From the NCBI RefSeq assembly GCF_000760695.4, contig NZ_JHEG04000001.1:4298895-4362894 (forward strand): DNA of 64,000 nt. Reading direction: 5' to 3'. Numbering within the stretch: position 1 is the stretch's first letter; every line of letters starts with the position of its first letter. The notes under the pieces were generated by a model that was given only the letters and a program-made list of their open reading frames with translations, searched no databases and was not told the origin of the DNA. This DNA is from Tolypothrix bouteillei VB521301 (lineage in GTDB: Bacteria; Cyanobacteriota; Cyanobacteriia; Cyanobacteriales; Nostocaceae). Positions 50,865 through 59,500 of this stretch are shown in pieces. The position numbers and the translations under genes were made by a program.

Positions 50865-53135
50865 ATGATAATTACAAAATTGAGTAAATACAGCCTCCAA
50901 CTCGTTCGCCAGAGAGGTTTCCAAATCCACACTGTTACATTTTTTTTATTAAGCATCTTTGTCTTATTTAGTGCTGTCATTGCAGCCTGGTTTGCAGGCG
51001 ATGAGGTAATCACTCATATTTTTGCCAAGATTTATGAATGGCAAAAGTACCCGCCAACCTGGTTACAAGTACCAATGGTACCAAAGCAGTATTTACTAGC
51101 ACCCACTGTGTTGCTATTGTTATCTGTTTTGGCGATCGTAAAAATTTCTCCCCAACCTCAAGCTTGGTCTCGAAGGTTTGTGGTAGGAGTTCTGCTGTGC
51201 TTGACCTTGCGTTACATTGTGTGGCGCTCGCTTTCCACGCTCAATTTAGCCAATCCCCTCGTAGGCGTTTTTAGCTTGGGGCTATTCTTTTTTGAAATGT
51301 TCGCGCTCCTGAATACAATTATTCAGTTGTTTCTAATGCTTAATGTCAAAGATCGCCGTCAGGAAGCAACTAGAAAATCGATCGCTGTTATTCAAGGAAT
51401 CTTTACACCATCTGTTGATATTTTGATACCAACCTATAATGAACCCGTTTTTATTTTGCGGCGTACAATTATTGGTTGCCAAGCACTAGAATACACTAAT
51501 AAAAAAATCTATATTCTGGATGATACTAAACGTCCGGAAATGAAAAAATTAGCTGAAGAATTAGGATGTGAATGTATAACACGTTCTGATAATAAATATG
51601 CCAAAGCGGGAAATTTAAATCATGCTATAGCTCAAACTGATGGCGAACTCATTGTTGTTTTTGATGCAGATTTTGTACCGACTAAAAATTTTCTTACCCG
51701 CACAGTTGGCTTTTTTCAAGATGAAAACACAGCACTCGTGCAAACACCTCAAAGTTTTTATAATGCCGATCCTATATCCCGCAACCTTGGTTTAGAAAAT
51801 ATTCTCACTCCAGACGAAGAAGGATTTTACCGTCAACTTCAACCCATTCGTGATGCAGCAGGGAGCGTAGTTTGTTGTGGGACTTCCTTTATTGTTCGAC
51901 GCAGCGCATTAGAAAGTGTCGGTGGGTTCGTGACAGATTCCTTAAGCGAAGACTATTTCACGGGAATAAGTCTTTCTGCAAAAGGCTACAATTTAATTTA
52001 TCTCAACGAACAATTGAGTGCAGGTTTAGCGGCGGAAAACATAAGTGCTTACGTAACTCAGCGAATGCGTTGGGCGCGGGGTACATTGCAAGCATTTTTT
52101 ATTAAATCCAATCCTTTAACAATTCCCGGACTGACTTTCATTCAACGATTGGGTCATTTGGAAGGATTGTTGAACCATTCTAGCAGTATTGCGCGTGTTT
52201 ATTTCCTCTTGATACCACTTGCCTATTTATTTTTAGGTGTCATTCCCATTCATGCAACCGCAGTCGAAATTATATATTTCTACTTACCTGTTTATATAAT
52301 AAATTTTGCAGTTTTTTCTTGGTTGAATTATCGCTCGCGCTCTGCTTTACTATCAGATATTTATTCTCTAATTTTGTGTTTTCCCCTTGCATTAAATCAG
52401 ATAAAAGTGATGTTGAATCCTTTTGCTAGAGGATTTAAAGTCACGCCAAAAGGAAAAACAATTTATAGATACTACTACAACTGGCAATTGGCAATTCCTC
52501 TGATTATTTTATTCATTGCTACCGCCTTTGGCTTGTGTTGCAATTTAACAATGTTTGTGACAGGTAGTTCTTGGACTACAACAGTCCCACCAGAACTAGA
52601 TTTACAAGTCAAAGGTATCAGCTTGGGTTGGTATTGGAGCGCTTATAATTTAATAACAATTGCTATTTCTCTTCTGGTATTACTGGATGCACCTAAATTA
52701 GACACATATGAATGGTTTGATTTAAGACGGGTTCTTCGCTTACATTTTGGAGAGCGAAACCTTTGGGGAGTATCCAGAATGATTTCAGAAGGAGGGATAG
52801 AAGTTGCTCTCAATCAGAAACCTCCCTTTGATTTAGTTGAAAATAGACCTGTAAAAGTAGAAATTGTCGAAGAAAACTTACTGCTAGATGCACGAGTTGA
52901 GTGGATTGGGTTGAAAAATGAATTTCCGACCGTGAGAGTTAGGTTTGAATCAGTCAGCTTACTCCAACAACGCCGCCTTGTGGAAATGTTATTTTGTCGT
53001 CCCGGACAGTGGAAGCGCAACAACGTACCGGGAGAGTTGGGTTCTTTGCTGTTGATATTGAAAATTTTGTTAAGACCGCGCATTCTTTTTAATAGAAAAG
53101 TCGATCGCACTCCGCTTGCTGTTGCTAAGATTTGA
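50865..53135 (+). CDS. Cellulose-synthase-like glycosyltransferase with PilZ-like C-terminus
   Basis: 756 residues from the ATG at 50865; a TTG at 50847 is possible. Membrane helices flank a GT2 domain with PTYNEPVFILRRTIIGC, FDADFVPTKNFL (DxD), SLSEDYFTG and QRMRWARGTLQAF (QxxRW). This is the BcsA-type order: processive polymerisation and export of a beta-glucan. The C-terminal PilZ-like domain starts near residue 621 with RRVLR, but the second half of the c-di-GMP motif reads MISEGG where D/NxSxxG is expected. No bcsB-like or hydrolase gene adjoins it. Confidence 0.85.
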   Translation: MIITKLSKYSLQLVRQRGFQIHTVTFFLLSIFVLFSAVIAAWFAGDEVITHIFAKIYEWQKYPPTWLQVPMVPKQYLLAPTVLLLLSVLAIVKISPQPQAWSRRFVVGVLLCLTLRYIVWRSLSTLNLANPLVGVFSLGLFFFEMFALLNTIIQLFLMLNVKDRRQEATRKSIAVIQGIFTPSVDILIPTYNEPVFILRRTIIGCQALEYTNKKIYILDDTKRPEMKKLAEELGCECITRSDNKYAKAGNLNHAIAQTDGELIVVFDADFVPTKNFLTRTVGFFQDENTALVQTPQSFYNADPISRNLGLENILTPDEEGFYRQLQPIRDAAGSVVCCGTSFIVRRSALESVGGFVTDSLSEDYFTGISLSAKGYNLIYLNEQLSAGLAAENISAYVTQRMRWARGTLQAFFIKSNPLTIPGLTFIQRLGHLEGLLNHSSSIARVYFLLIPLAYLFLGVIPIHATAVEIIYFYLPVYIINFAVFSWLNYRSRSALLSDIYSLILCFPLALNQIKVMLNPFARGFKVTPKGKTIYRYYYNWQLAIPLIILFIATAFGLCCNLTMFVTGSSWTTTVPPELDLQVKGISLGWYWSAYNLITIAISLLVLLDAPKLDTYEWFDLRRVLRLHFGERNLWGVSRMISEGGIEVALNQKPPFDLVENRPVKVEIVEENLLLDARVEWIGLKNEFPTVRVRFESVSLLQQRRLVEMLFCRPGQWKRNNVPGELGSLLLILKILLRPRILFNRKVDRTPLAVAKI

Positions 53136-53231
53136 ATCCAGAGAACAGTGATGCTGACGGTAGAGGGAACATCCAAATTTTGAAAAAATACAGGCGATTG
53201 GAATTGTAAAGAATATTAATCCAGAATAATA

Positions 53232-55388
53232 TTACCTCTTACCTCTACACCGCCAGGTTATCTTTACAAGACGAATTTCATCAAAACTATAGCGATCGCC
53301 AAGATACTCTTTAATAGGTGTTAGAGGAACATCTCCTAAAATTTCCAATACTTGTAAAATTTTTTGCTGCTTCTCTACACTAACCAATAAATTTAAATCT
53401 ATTGGCTGCTTCTTCTCAATGAGATTGCAAAGGTGATCGATAATGGTTCTTGGGCGAAGGTTGCGTTTTTTCGCAATTTCTGCAACACTCAAACCTTGCT
53501 GGTGCAATTGCAATGTTTGTAGTTCTGTCCCTATAGGTAATTCGTCAGACGGTGTAGAATTCAGTTTCTTTTCCAGCAAACCTTGTTTTTGATGGTAAGC
53601 ACGAATTGCTGCTAGAAATTGGTCTCCGTATTGCGAGACTTTATGACTGGCTACCCCAGAAAGTTTACTAAATTCTAATAAACTTTTAGGTTGGCTCTGT
53701 GCCATTAATCTTAATGTAGAGTCAGAAAAGATGACGTAAGGTGCTACAGATTGAGCATCTGCAATTTGTTTGCGAAGCGATCGCAATTTTTGCAACAGTA
53801 AATCCACCTCTGCTGCTTTTGCATCCCTATCTGTTAAGGGTACTCTTTGTGCGACTGGAATAGCAACAGTCACTGTTCGCTGTCGGCGCATTATTTCCCA
53901 ACTTAAGGCATTTAGTTTTAAGACTGCGTAACCATCACTTGTTTGTTCTAAAAAACCTTTATGCAACAAAGAACGCCCTAGCATTCGCCATTCATCTAAA
54001 CCTCTATCTTTACCAATCCCATAAGTGGAGAGTTTATCGTGTCCGTTTTGGATAATTTTCTGTGTTTTTGCACCTCGCAACACATCTATAATATGACCCA
54101 TTCCATACTTTTCTTTGCATCGAGCCACACAAGATAAAAATTTCATGGCTTCGATAGTCCAATCTTGCTCTGGCTTGGGATACCGACAGTTATCGCAATT
54201 TCCACAATTGCCTGCAAACCTTTCTCCAAAGTAACCCAATTGAATTGTTCGGCGGCAAACTGTTCCTTCAGCATAATCTATCATTTGCCGCAGTTGTTGT
54301 TTGGCAATCAATTGTTCTTGAGGGTCGGTTTTTTGATTGATACTCCACTCTATAGTTTTGACATCACTAAAGTTATAAAAAAGCAGACAGCGAGATGTTT
54401 CTCCATCTCTTCCCGCCCTACCTGATTCTTGATAATAACTTTCTATGTTGCGGGGTAAATCAAAGTGAACCACAAACCGGACATCTGGTTTATTAATTCC
54501 CATCCCAAAGGCAATTGTTGCTACGATAACGCGCACGTCATCGCGAATAAACCGAGTTTGATTTTGATTGCGTTCTTCATCAGTTAATCCAGCATGATAT
54601 GGTAAGGCAGCAATTTTCTCATGCTGGAGTTTTAGAGTCAGTTCATCAACTTTTTTGCGGGTTAAGCAATAGATGATTCCCGAACCATCTGTTTCTCGAA
54701 TCAGTTCCAACAATTCTGCGTAAGCAGATTTTGTTTTAGAACGGACTTCGTAGTAAAGGTTGGTGCGGTTAAAGCTAGAAATGTGGATGTTGGGTTGGTT
54801 TAACCCTAATTGTTGGATGATATCAGCGCGGACGCGATCGGTTGCTGTCGCAGTTAGGGCGGAGACAGGTATATCTGGGTAGCGTTGGCGTAATAACTTA
54901 AGTTGGCGGTACTCCGGGCGAAAGTCATGTCCCCACTCAGAAACACAATGCGCTTCGTCAATTGCAAAGGCAGAAATACCAACTTTGTGATGGACAAGAT
55001 CGAGTAAAGGCAGAAATCTTTCGCTGACCAGACGTTCTGGCGCAACGTAGAGTAGTTTTATCTTACCTTGGAGCAGGGCTTCTTCACGCGATCGCACCTG
55101 ATAGGCATTGAGGCTGCTGTTTAGGAAGGTTGCAGAAACACCGTTATTTCGCAATGCTTCCACTTGGTCTTGCATCAAAGCTATAAGTGGCGACACAACA
55201 ACAGTGACACCTTTTTTCAAGAGTGCGGGAAGTTGAAAACACAACGATTTTCCCCCACCAGTGGGCATAACGATCAGTAAATCCCGATTTAAGAGCGCTT
55301 GTTCGATGATTTGCCGTTGTCCGAGGCGGAAGGTGTCATAACCAAAGTGGTGTTTTAGCGCTTGTTCTAAAGTGGGAGACTGATACAT
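53232..55388 (-). CDS. recQ: ATP-dependent DNA helicase RecQ
   Basis: 718 residues. Unwinds DNA 3'-to-5' in recombination and fork repair. Motifs in order: FRLGQRQIIEQALLNRDLLIVMPTGGGKS (motifs 0 and I), FAIDEAHCVSEWGHDFRPEY (DEAH plus the aromatic loop), TIAFGMGINKPDVRFVVHFD and QESGRAGRDGE (motif VI). The zinc-binding cysteines CRRTIQLGYFGERFAGNCGNCDNC, the RQC winged helix and an HRDC domain (LRSLRKQIADAQSVAPYVIFSD) follow. The last about 90 residues form an extra helix-turn-helix-like module (GLSVAEIAKKRNLRPRTIIDHL), as in long RecQs. A decayed partial copy lies about 0.9 kb upstream at 56231. Confidence 0.94.
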   Translation of the reverse strand: MYQSPTLEQALKHHFGYDTFRLGQRQIIEQALLNRDLLIVMPTGGGKSLCFQLPALLKKGVTVVVSPLIALMQDQVEALRNNGVSATFLNSSLNAYQVRSREEALLQGKIKLLYVAPERLVSERFLPLLDLVHHKVGISAFAIDEAHCVSEWGHDFRPEYRQLKLLRQRYPDIPVSALTATATDRVRADIIQQLGLNQPNIHISSFNRTNLYYEVRSKTKSAYAELLELIRETDGSGIIYCLTRKKVDELTLKLQHEKIAALPYHAGLTDEERNQNQTRFIRDDVRVIVATIAFGMGINKPDVRFVVHFDLPRNIESYYQESGRAGRDGETSRCLLFYNFSDVKTIEWSINQKTDPQEQLIAKQQLRQMIDYAEGTVCRRTIQLGYFGERFAGNCGNCDNCRYPKPEQDWTIEAMKFLSCVARCKEKYGMGHIIDVLRGAKTQKIIQNGHDKLSTYGIGKDRGLDEWRMLGRSLLHKGFLEQTSDGYAVLKLNALSWEIMRRQRTVTVAIPVAQRVPLTDRDAKAAEVDLLLQKLRSLRKQIADAQSVAPYVIFSDSTLRLMAQSQPKSLLEFSKLSGVASHKVSQYGDQFLAAIRAYHQKQGLLEKKLNSTPSDELPIGTELQTLQLHQQGLSVAEIAKKRNLRPRTIIDHLCNLIEKKQPIDLNLLVSVEKQQKILQVLEILGDVPLTPIKEYLGDRYSFDEIRLVKITWRCRGKR

Positions 55389-55472
55389 AAATCGCTTTCT
55401 TACAAAAAAGGCATCTTGCCTGCACGCTAATTGTAACTAATCACAGCCCAGGAAGAGAAGCTACAGTACATA

Positions 55473-55886
55473 TTACCTTGTCTGTGATTTTGGATTTTTG
55501 CCTCTTTCCAAAGCTTTTGATGTTGATGGTGAAGGCTCAAACGGCTTTTGAAGGATTTCAATAATTGTCTTAATAACTTCATTCATTTTTTCGTCCTTCA
55601 ATCTGCCCATTTGCTTAATGACGTTACTTTTGTCAACTGTCGCGATGATATTAGGGCGAATAAAGCAAGGGCTTAAGTTTAGTTTACCAATCCTGAAGTC
55701 TTGGTCTTCCAACTTAATTTCATAGTCTCTGCCCGGTTTACTGGTGATAGGACAGACCATGATATTGTTACTATCTGATTCTGCTATTATCAAGGCAGGT
55801 CTTCTCTTAGTGGCAGATGCATCTGAAAATGGAAAAGGTACTGAGATAACATCGCCTTTGCCTAAATTTTCTATAGATCCTTCCAC
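55473..55886 (-). CDS. MazF/PemK-type ribonuclease toxin
   Basis: 137 residues from a GTG at 55886 (GTG GAA GGA TCT), 16 bases inside the end of the antitoxin gene. Motifs: GDVISVPFPFSDASATKRRPALII (arginine of the active site region), IMVCPITSKPGRDYEIKL (conserved serine/threonine) and LSPCFIRPNIIATVDKSNVI. MazF toxins cut mRNA at short sequence motifs. The tail (FEPSPSTSKALERGKNPKS) is basic and low in complexity. It overlaps the upstream antitoxin gene, so translation is probably coupled. Confidence 0.82.
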   Translation of the reverse strand: MEGSIENLGKGDVISVPFPFSDASATKRRPALIIAESDSNNIMVCPITSKPGRDYEIKLEDQDFRIGKLNLSPCFIRPNIIATVDKSNVIKQMGRLKDEKMNEVIKTIIEILQKPFEPSPSTSKALERGKNPKSQTR

Positions 55887-56152
55887 GCTTCGTCTTCCTC
55901 TGGAGTGAGCCAAACTTTGTTAAGTGATGACTCACTCAACTCAAGAAAATCTTTTACTAGTGTTTGAGAATTGTCGTTATCATCAGACAACAAATTCTTA
56001 ACTTTTTCTAGTGGGAGTCCAGTTAGCTTTGTTACTAGAGCTAAATCAATACCTTCCCTCAACATATTGAGTGCAACCTGGGTTAATCCCTGCTGCAAAC
56101 CTTGCTCCCAAGCTTCGCGTAACGTTTTAGGTTGAATTGCAAAGTCATGCAT
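55871..56152 (-). CDS. Antitoxin partner of the MazF-type toxin, with an Rpn-tail-like first half
   Basis: 93 residues. The first half (LREAWEQGLQQGLTQVALNMLREGIDLALVTKLTGLPLEKVKNLL) looks like the C-terminal tail of cyanobacterial Rpn/PD-(D/E)xK transposase-like proteins. It could act as a small helix-turn-helix. The second half (FLELSESSLNKVWLTPEEDEAWKDL) is the acidic tail common to cyanobacterial MazF antitoxins. The gene precedes the toxin by a 16-base overlap. The pairing with MazF is clear from context; the first-half match rests on motif resemblance alone. Confidence 0.68.
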   Translation of the reverse strand: MHDFAIQPKTLREAWEQGLQQGLTQVALNMLREGIDLALVTKLTGLPLEKVKNLLSDDNDNSQTLVKDFLELSESSLNKVWLTPEEDEAWKDL

Positions 56153-56230
56153 GATTGTCAGTGTATTGCGATATGTTTCAATAATACTTGGTTACTGTGG
56201 CGATTAGCTTATTTCCTGTCTCAAACATTT

Positions 56231-56346
56231 CTTCACGTGTTTAATAGCCGAGCGCACTTGATAGACATTGAGACTACTACTTAAGGGTGTTGCAAAAACA
56301 CCGTTATTTCGCGATGCTTCCACTTGGTTTTGCATTAAAGCTATAA
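56231..56346 (-). pseudogene. Partial, decayed copy of recQ
   Basis: GATAGACATTGAGACTACTA and the following bases up to ACCGTTATTTCGCGATGCTT... match the recQ gene at about 55080-55189 with roughly ten to twenty differences. In the recQ frame it reads approximately LIALMQNQVEASRNNGVFATP. Only this part of helicase domain 1 is present. It is a duplicated fragment, not a functional gene. Confidence 0.72.
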
Positions 56347-56362
56347 GGTTAACCAGCTTAAC

Positions 56363-56560
56363 CTACTTAGTTATAGAGTCGTACAAGCTAGCATATCCAG
56401 AGTTTTCCAACAGTTTTTGACCTTCAGCAGTTAGCAGCAAATTTGCGTATGCTTCTCCTGCTTGTCGAGCTGGGTGCTCCTCTTTTACAATCACATATAA
56501 CTTACGAAGAAGAGGGTATCGCTTGCTGCGAAACACTTCAACATCCACATCAATTGACAA
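56363..56560 (-). pseudogene. C-terminal remnant of a phosphate-type periplasmic binding protein
   Basis: 65 residues: RSKRYPLLRKLYVIVKEEHPA followed by GEAYANLLLTAEGQKLLENSGY. This is the C-terminal end of PstS-like substrate-binding proteins, where the chain normally is over 300 residues. The N-terminal 80 per cent of the gene and its signal peptide are missing. It abuts the recQ fragment. Not expected to be functional. Confidence 0.7.
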
Positions 56561-56699
56561 CTGATACTAAGATGCTCCTACTGCAATCCTAAATTGCTTA
56601 AACTCTAGTATGTAGTACTCAAGCTCACCAGATTGAAAAACACAGGACTACCAACTTTCCCCTATTATTAAGGTGTAAAGTAAAGAGCGATCGCCACTT

Positions 56700-56984
56700 A
56701 TGCCCAAAGCAATCTGGAATGGTGCTGTTATAGCCGAAAGCAATGACACTGTAGTTGTGGAAGGCAACCATTACTTCCCCCCGAGCGCAGTCAATAAGGA
56801 ATACTTTAAGGAAAGCGACACCCATACAACTTGCCCTTGGAAGGGTGTTGCTAGTTACTACAGCATTGAAGTTGACGGACAACTTAATAAGGATGCTGCT
56901 TGGTACTATCCTAGTGCTAAGGATAAGGCAAAGAATATTGAAGGTTATATTGCCTTTTGGAGAGGGGTTAAGGTTGAATCATAG
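56700..56984 (+). CDS. DUF427-family protein
   Basis: 94 residues. MPKAIWNGAVIAESNDTVVVEGNHYFPPSAV, then THTTCPWKGVASYYSIEV and AWYYPSAKDKAKNIEGYIAFWRGVKVE make up a complete DUF427 domain. The family has no established function; it is small, soluble and widespread. No ribosome binding site stands out upstream of the ATG. Transcribed away from the decayed-gene region at 56.2 kb. Confidence 0.88.
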   Translation: MPKAIWNGAVIAESNDTVVVEGNHYFPPSAVNKEYFKESDTHTTCPWKGVASYYSIEVDGQLNKDAAWYYPSAKDKAKNIEGYIAFWRGVKVES

Positions 56985-57161
56985 TCAAAATCCGCAATTT
57001 TGACTGTTCTGGAGTTGAGTGACTTCCAAATAAAAAATACCCTATCTACATTCATAGTAGGATGGGCTCTCAGCCCGTCCTAATATATTAGACGGGCAGA
57101 ATTTCATGCAATCTTTCTGGCTTAATTTTGTATAAAAGTTACAAAAATAATAAGCTCAAGC
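56985..57161. other. Short intergenic region with a hairpin
   Basis: GGATGGGCTCTCAGCCCGTCC at about 57060-57080 forms a short hairpin, followed by an imperfect second copy of GACGGGC. It lies between convergent genes (DUF427 and the RHH-Mop gene) and may terminate both. Confidence 0.35.
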
Positions 57162-57611
57162 TTATTCGCTTGCAATCACAATATCATTAGACTTGATTAC
57201 GGCATAAGCCTCTTTACCCTCTGTCAGTTCCAACTCATCTGCTGATACTCGGGTGATAATTGAGGTAAGTTCAACTTTATGAACAATCTCTAGTGTAACC
57301 TCAGTATTTACGGCTCCTGTAATAACTCGTTTGACAACTCCTTTTAAAATATTTCGAGAGCTGACTTTTAAAGGTTTTTTCTGACCTACAACATCTATCT
57401 TAGGGCTGACTTCACTACCCCAAGCATCGTCTTTTCCCCGACGCTGAGTTGGTCGTGATGTTGATACAGAAGACTGTTCGTTGAGACTCCGCACTAATTC
57501 CCGCAAAATTTCTGTTTTGGTGCGCTGAGACTGTTGGCAAAATTCCTCTAAAATCTTTCTCTCCTCCTCGGAGGTTTGAAACGTAATCCATCCTTGTTCT
57601 TTTCTTGGCAT
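57162..57611 (-). CDS. RHH-type plus Mop (TOBE) domain fusion, predicted molybdate-responsive regulator
   Basis: 149 residues. Residues 1-48 look like a ribbon-helix-helix/CopG-type DNA-binding unit (GWITFQTSEEERKILEEFCQQSQRTKTEILRELVRSL). A charged linker follows. Residues 80-149 are a Mop/TOBE domain (SSRNILKGVVKRVITGAVNTEVTLEI, then ELTEGKEAYAVIKSNDIVIA), which binds molybdate or tungstate in ModE and molbindins. The pair suggests a small analogue of ModE. A perfect 7-base inverted repeat lies directly upstream of its start. The binding site and ligand are predictions. Confidence 0.78.
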   Translation of the reverse strand: MPRKEQGWITFQTSEEERKILEEFCQQSQRTKTEILRELVRSLNEQSSVSTSRPTQRRGKDDAWGSEVSPKIDVVGQKKPLKVSSRNILKGVVKRVITGAVNTEVTLEIVHKVELTSIITRVSADELELTEGKEAYAVIKSNDIVIASE

Positions 57612-57615
57612 ATTT

Positions 57616-57634
57616 TTACCAAATTAGTTGGTAA
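57616..57634. promoter_or_regulatory. Inverted repeat at the start of the RHH-Mop gene, likely operator
   Basis: TTACCAA-ATTAG-TTGGTAA: two perfect 7-base arms with a 5-base spacer, ending 4 bases before the ATG at 57611. In this position the bound protein would cover the leader and ribosome binding site. The spacing suits a ribbon-helix-helix dimer, so autorepression is a natural guess. Confidence 0.55.
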
Positions 57635-57813
57635 TTGAGACCGATGTTGATACGATCCTACCAAGCACAAATACGTTTGAACAAGAAAACTTTCTTTTAC
57701 TTTTCGTTATGGTAGGTTGGGTTAAATAAAGTGTAACCCAACCAGACGTAGAATTTCTATTGAAGATAATTAGCACCTAAAGCCCCAATTTTTACTCAAT
57801 CTCAATCTGCCAC

Positions 57814-58167
57814 TTATACTTCATCCATCCCAACTTCCCAAGGAACTCCCTTGTCTGTAGGGGGACACAAGCGGATTTTGGCACTATTAGAAAATAGTTT
57901 TAATTTTTTAAAAATATCGGGAACAACATTCGCGATATGCCAGTAACTTTCTAAGTCATAGCAGATAATGAGCAGCGTTAATGTACCAGCGTTAATTGTG
58001 AAATACCAGTGACAACTCGACAACAAAAATCGCATTATCGGACCGCAAGCTTTGTAAAACTTCTGGCAAATGGTTTCTTCTAGCTGTCTGTGAAGCAACA
58101 CATCAAGGTGTATGCTTCGCGATGGCTGATCGTCTGGGGGAAGAGGAGGAAGAAAGAATTTACCCAT
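57814..58167 (-). CDS. Conserved small protein of unknown function
   Basis: 117 residues. No signal peptide or membrane helix. Notable stretches: RSIHLDVLLHRQLEETICQKFYKACGPIMRFLLSSCHWYFTINA and IRLCPPTDKGVPWEVGMDEV. It has several cysteines and tryptophans. The protein seems to be a cyanobacterial type, but no domain is recognised. It is isolated by 200-300 base gaps on both sides. Confidence 0.6.
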   Translation of the reverse strand: MGKFFLPPLPPDDQPSRSIHLDVLLHRQLEETICQKFYKACGPIMRFLLSSCHWYFTINAGTLTLLIICYDLESYWHIANVVPDIFKKLKLFSNSAKIRLCPPTDKGVPWEVGMDEV

Positions 58168-58464
58168 TAAATAAGTCCTCCTAAAAAACAGGATACCGTT
58201 CCCCTACTTTGCACTTTATTTTCTGGAATGTGGACTTTTCTCTAGGTTTTTTTCCAAATTCAAAAGTAAAAATTTAAATTTAAAATCAAAAATTTACAAT
58301 TAAATAATAATACCTAAATAGATAGCTTTGGTGATACAAAATCAGTAGGTAAAATAAAAAATAAAACTATAGTCGCGAGGTGTAAATTGTCTGTATTTAG
58401 CTGGTAGTACTGTAGGGCGGGAAAATACCGCCCTACGTATATTTCAGCATAGCTGCCCTCTTCG
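58168..58464. other. AT-rich intergenic region
   Basis: 297 bases with A-rich runs and no recognisable gene. The only structure is the hairpin at 58412-58436. Confidence 0.35.
58412..58436. terminator. Hairpin downstream of the lyase-like gene
   Basis: GTAGGGCGG and CCGCCCTAC are perfect 9-base arms around a 7-base loop, 28 bases after the stop codon of the minus-strand gene at 58465. No T-run follows, so it is only a possible terminator and may be a dispersed repeat. Confidence 0.4.
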
Positions 58465-59004
58465 CTAATCTATTCTCTTTTCCAAATACTGACCGATCAT
58501 AACTTGTTCGCCTGCACGAGAGATAATTGACTGACGCGTGCGGTATTTGCTACCTATCAGCTTTAACTCTTCCTCAAATACTGAACCGTTGTACTCTGTT
58601 CTCAGACATAAAGTTTTGGGGTTTGGGAAGTGATATTCAGCAGTAATGGGCTTCGTTGTTGCAAAACCGCGATCGCGATACAAAATGTTTCCCAATGCAC
58701 CAAACAGCGTTGAACCATTAGACTCTTTCCTTCCTGTCGCGGAATTGGCACTTTCCCAAGTGACTTCAGCACCACATCTCAAACTAACTGTTTCTGGCAA
58801 ATCGTGCATTTGAGCTAGTTTTTGCAATTCCTCGCATCCTGGGGTTAAAAACTTTATAGTAATTATACTTACGACTTCTTTGGTTTCTCCATTCGGTAGT
58901 GTGTAGTAACGCCGTTCGGACCGCCACATCCCAACTGATTCTTGGAAAAAGTCAATCAATAAAGATTCATCAGAGCTTTGTGCAAGTTTAAGTAGTGCTG
59001 TCAC
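58465..59004 (-). CDS. CpcS/CpeS-family phycobiliprotein lyase-like protein
   Basis: 179 residues with GTG start. The lipocalin-type beta barrel of the chromophore lyases is suggested by LLIDFFQESVGMWRSERRYY, ESNGSTLFGALGNILYRDRGFATTKPITAEYHF and KYRTRQSIISRAGEQVMIGQYLEKR. Members attach phycocyanobilin to cysteines of phycobiliprotein subunits (allophycocyanin, phycocyanin). The C-terminal QxMIGQYLExR ending is typical of one cyanobacterial subgroup. Which subunit it serves is not shown, and the symbol is left open. Presence of this gene supports a phycobilisome-containing host. Confidence 0.78.
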   Translation of the reverse strand: MTALLKLAQSSDESLLIDFFQESVGMWRSERRYYTLPNGETKEVVSIITIKFLTPGCEELQKLAQMHDLPETVSLRCGAEVTWESANSATGRKESNGSTLFGALGNILYRDRGFATTKPITAEYHFPNPKTLCLRTEYNGSVFEEELKLIGSKYRTRQSIISRAGEQVMIGQYLEKRID

Positions 59005-59500
59005 TAGTAGTCTTCCTCTCTAATATTAAGTTTCATCATCAAGTGTTGGGATTGAATACACTATGTGTGTCTCAAATACCAGATTTCTTGATTTTTTTTA
59101 ATATTACCTACAGATTTAGGAGAATAGCTGATAGCTTTGCTACAATAGCAAAAATCAGTATTCTCGCTTTTTTAACAACTCTCTTAAGTTAGATCTTTTG
59201 CATTCTGGTGTAGATTCCACAGTCTGAGATGGTTTAGATTGAGAGGAACAGACTGATATGAGGCGAAGTCTTGACTTTAGGTAGATCTGATAAAAATTTA
59301 ACAATTGTTATAATTTAATTAAGAAACTTCAGGCAATTTATGTAACTAAAAATAAAAACAAGTCAGTGAAATTGCGGTCGTTTAAAGAATGACTGTAGTC
59401 GAAGCTGCTAGAGTGTCATAACATATATTTACTTAGAGTATAAACTTTTAGAAAATAAAACTAATGGGAGCAGTAAACTACCCAAGTAGGAGCAATGTCA
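59005..59500. other. Gap upstream of the RND adaptor gene
   Basis: 496 bases, AT-rich, no supported gene. A 65-codon frame at 58995-59192 begins inside the lyase gene's leader and has no ribosome binding site or recognisable protein. Divergent promoters for the lyase and adaptor genes must lie here, but no distinct elements can be marked. Confidence 0.35.
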
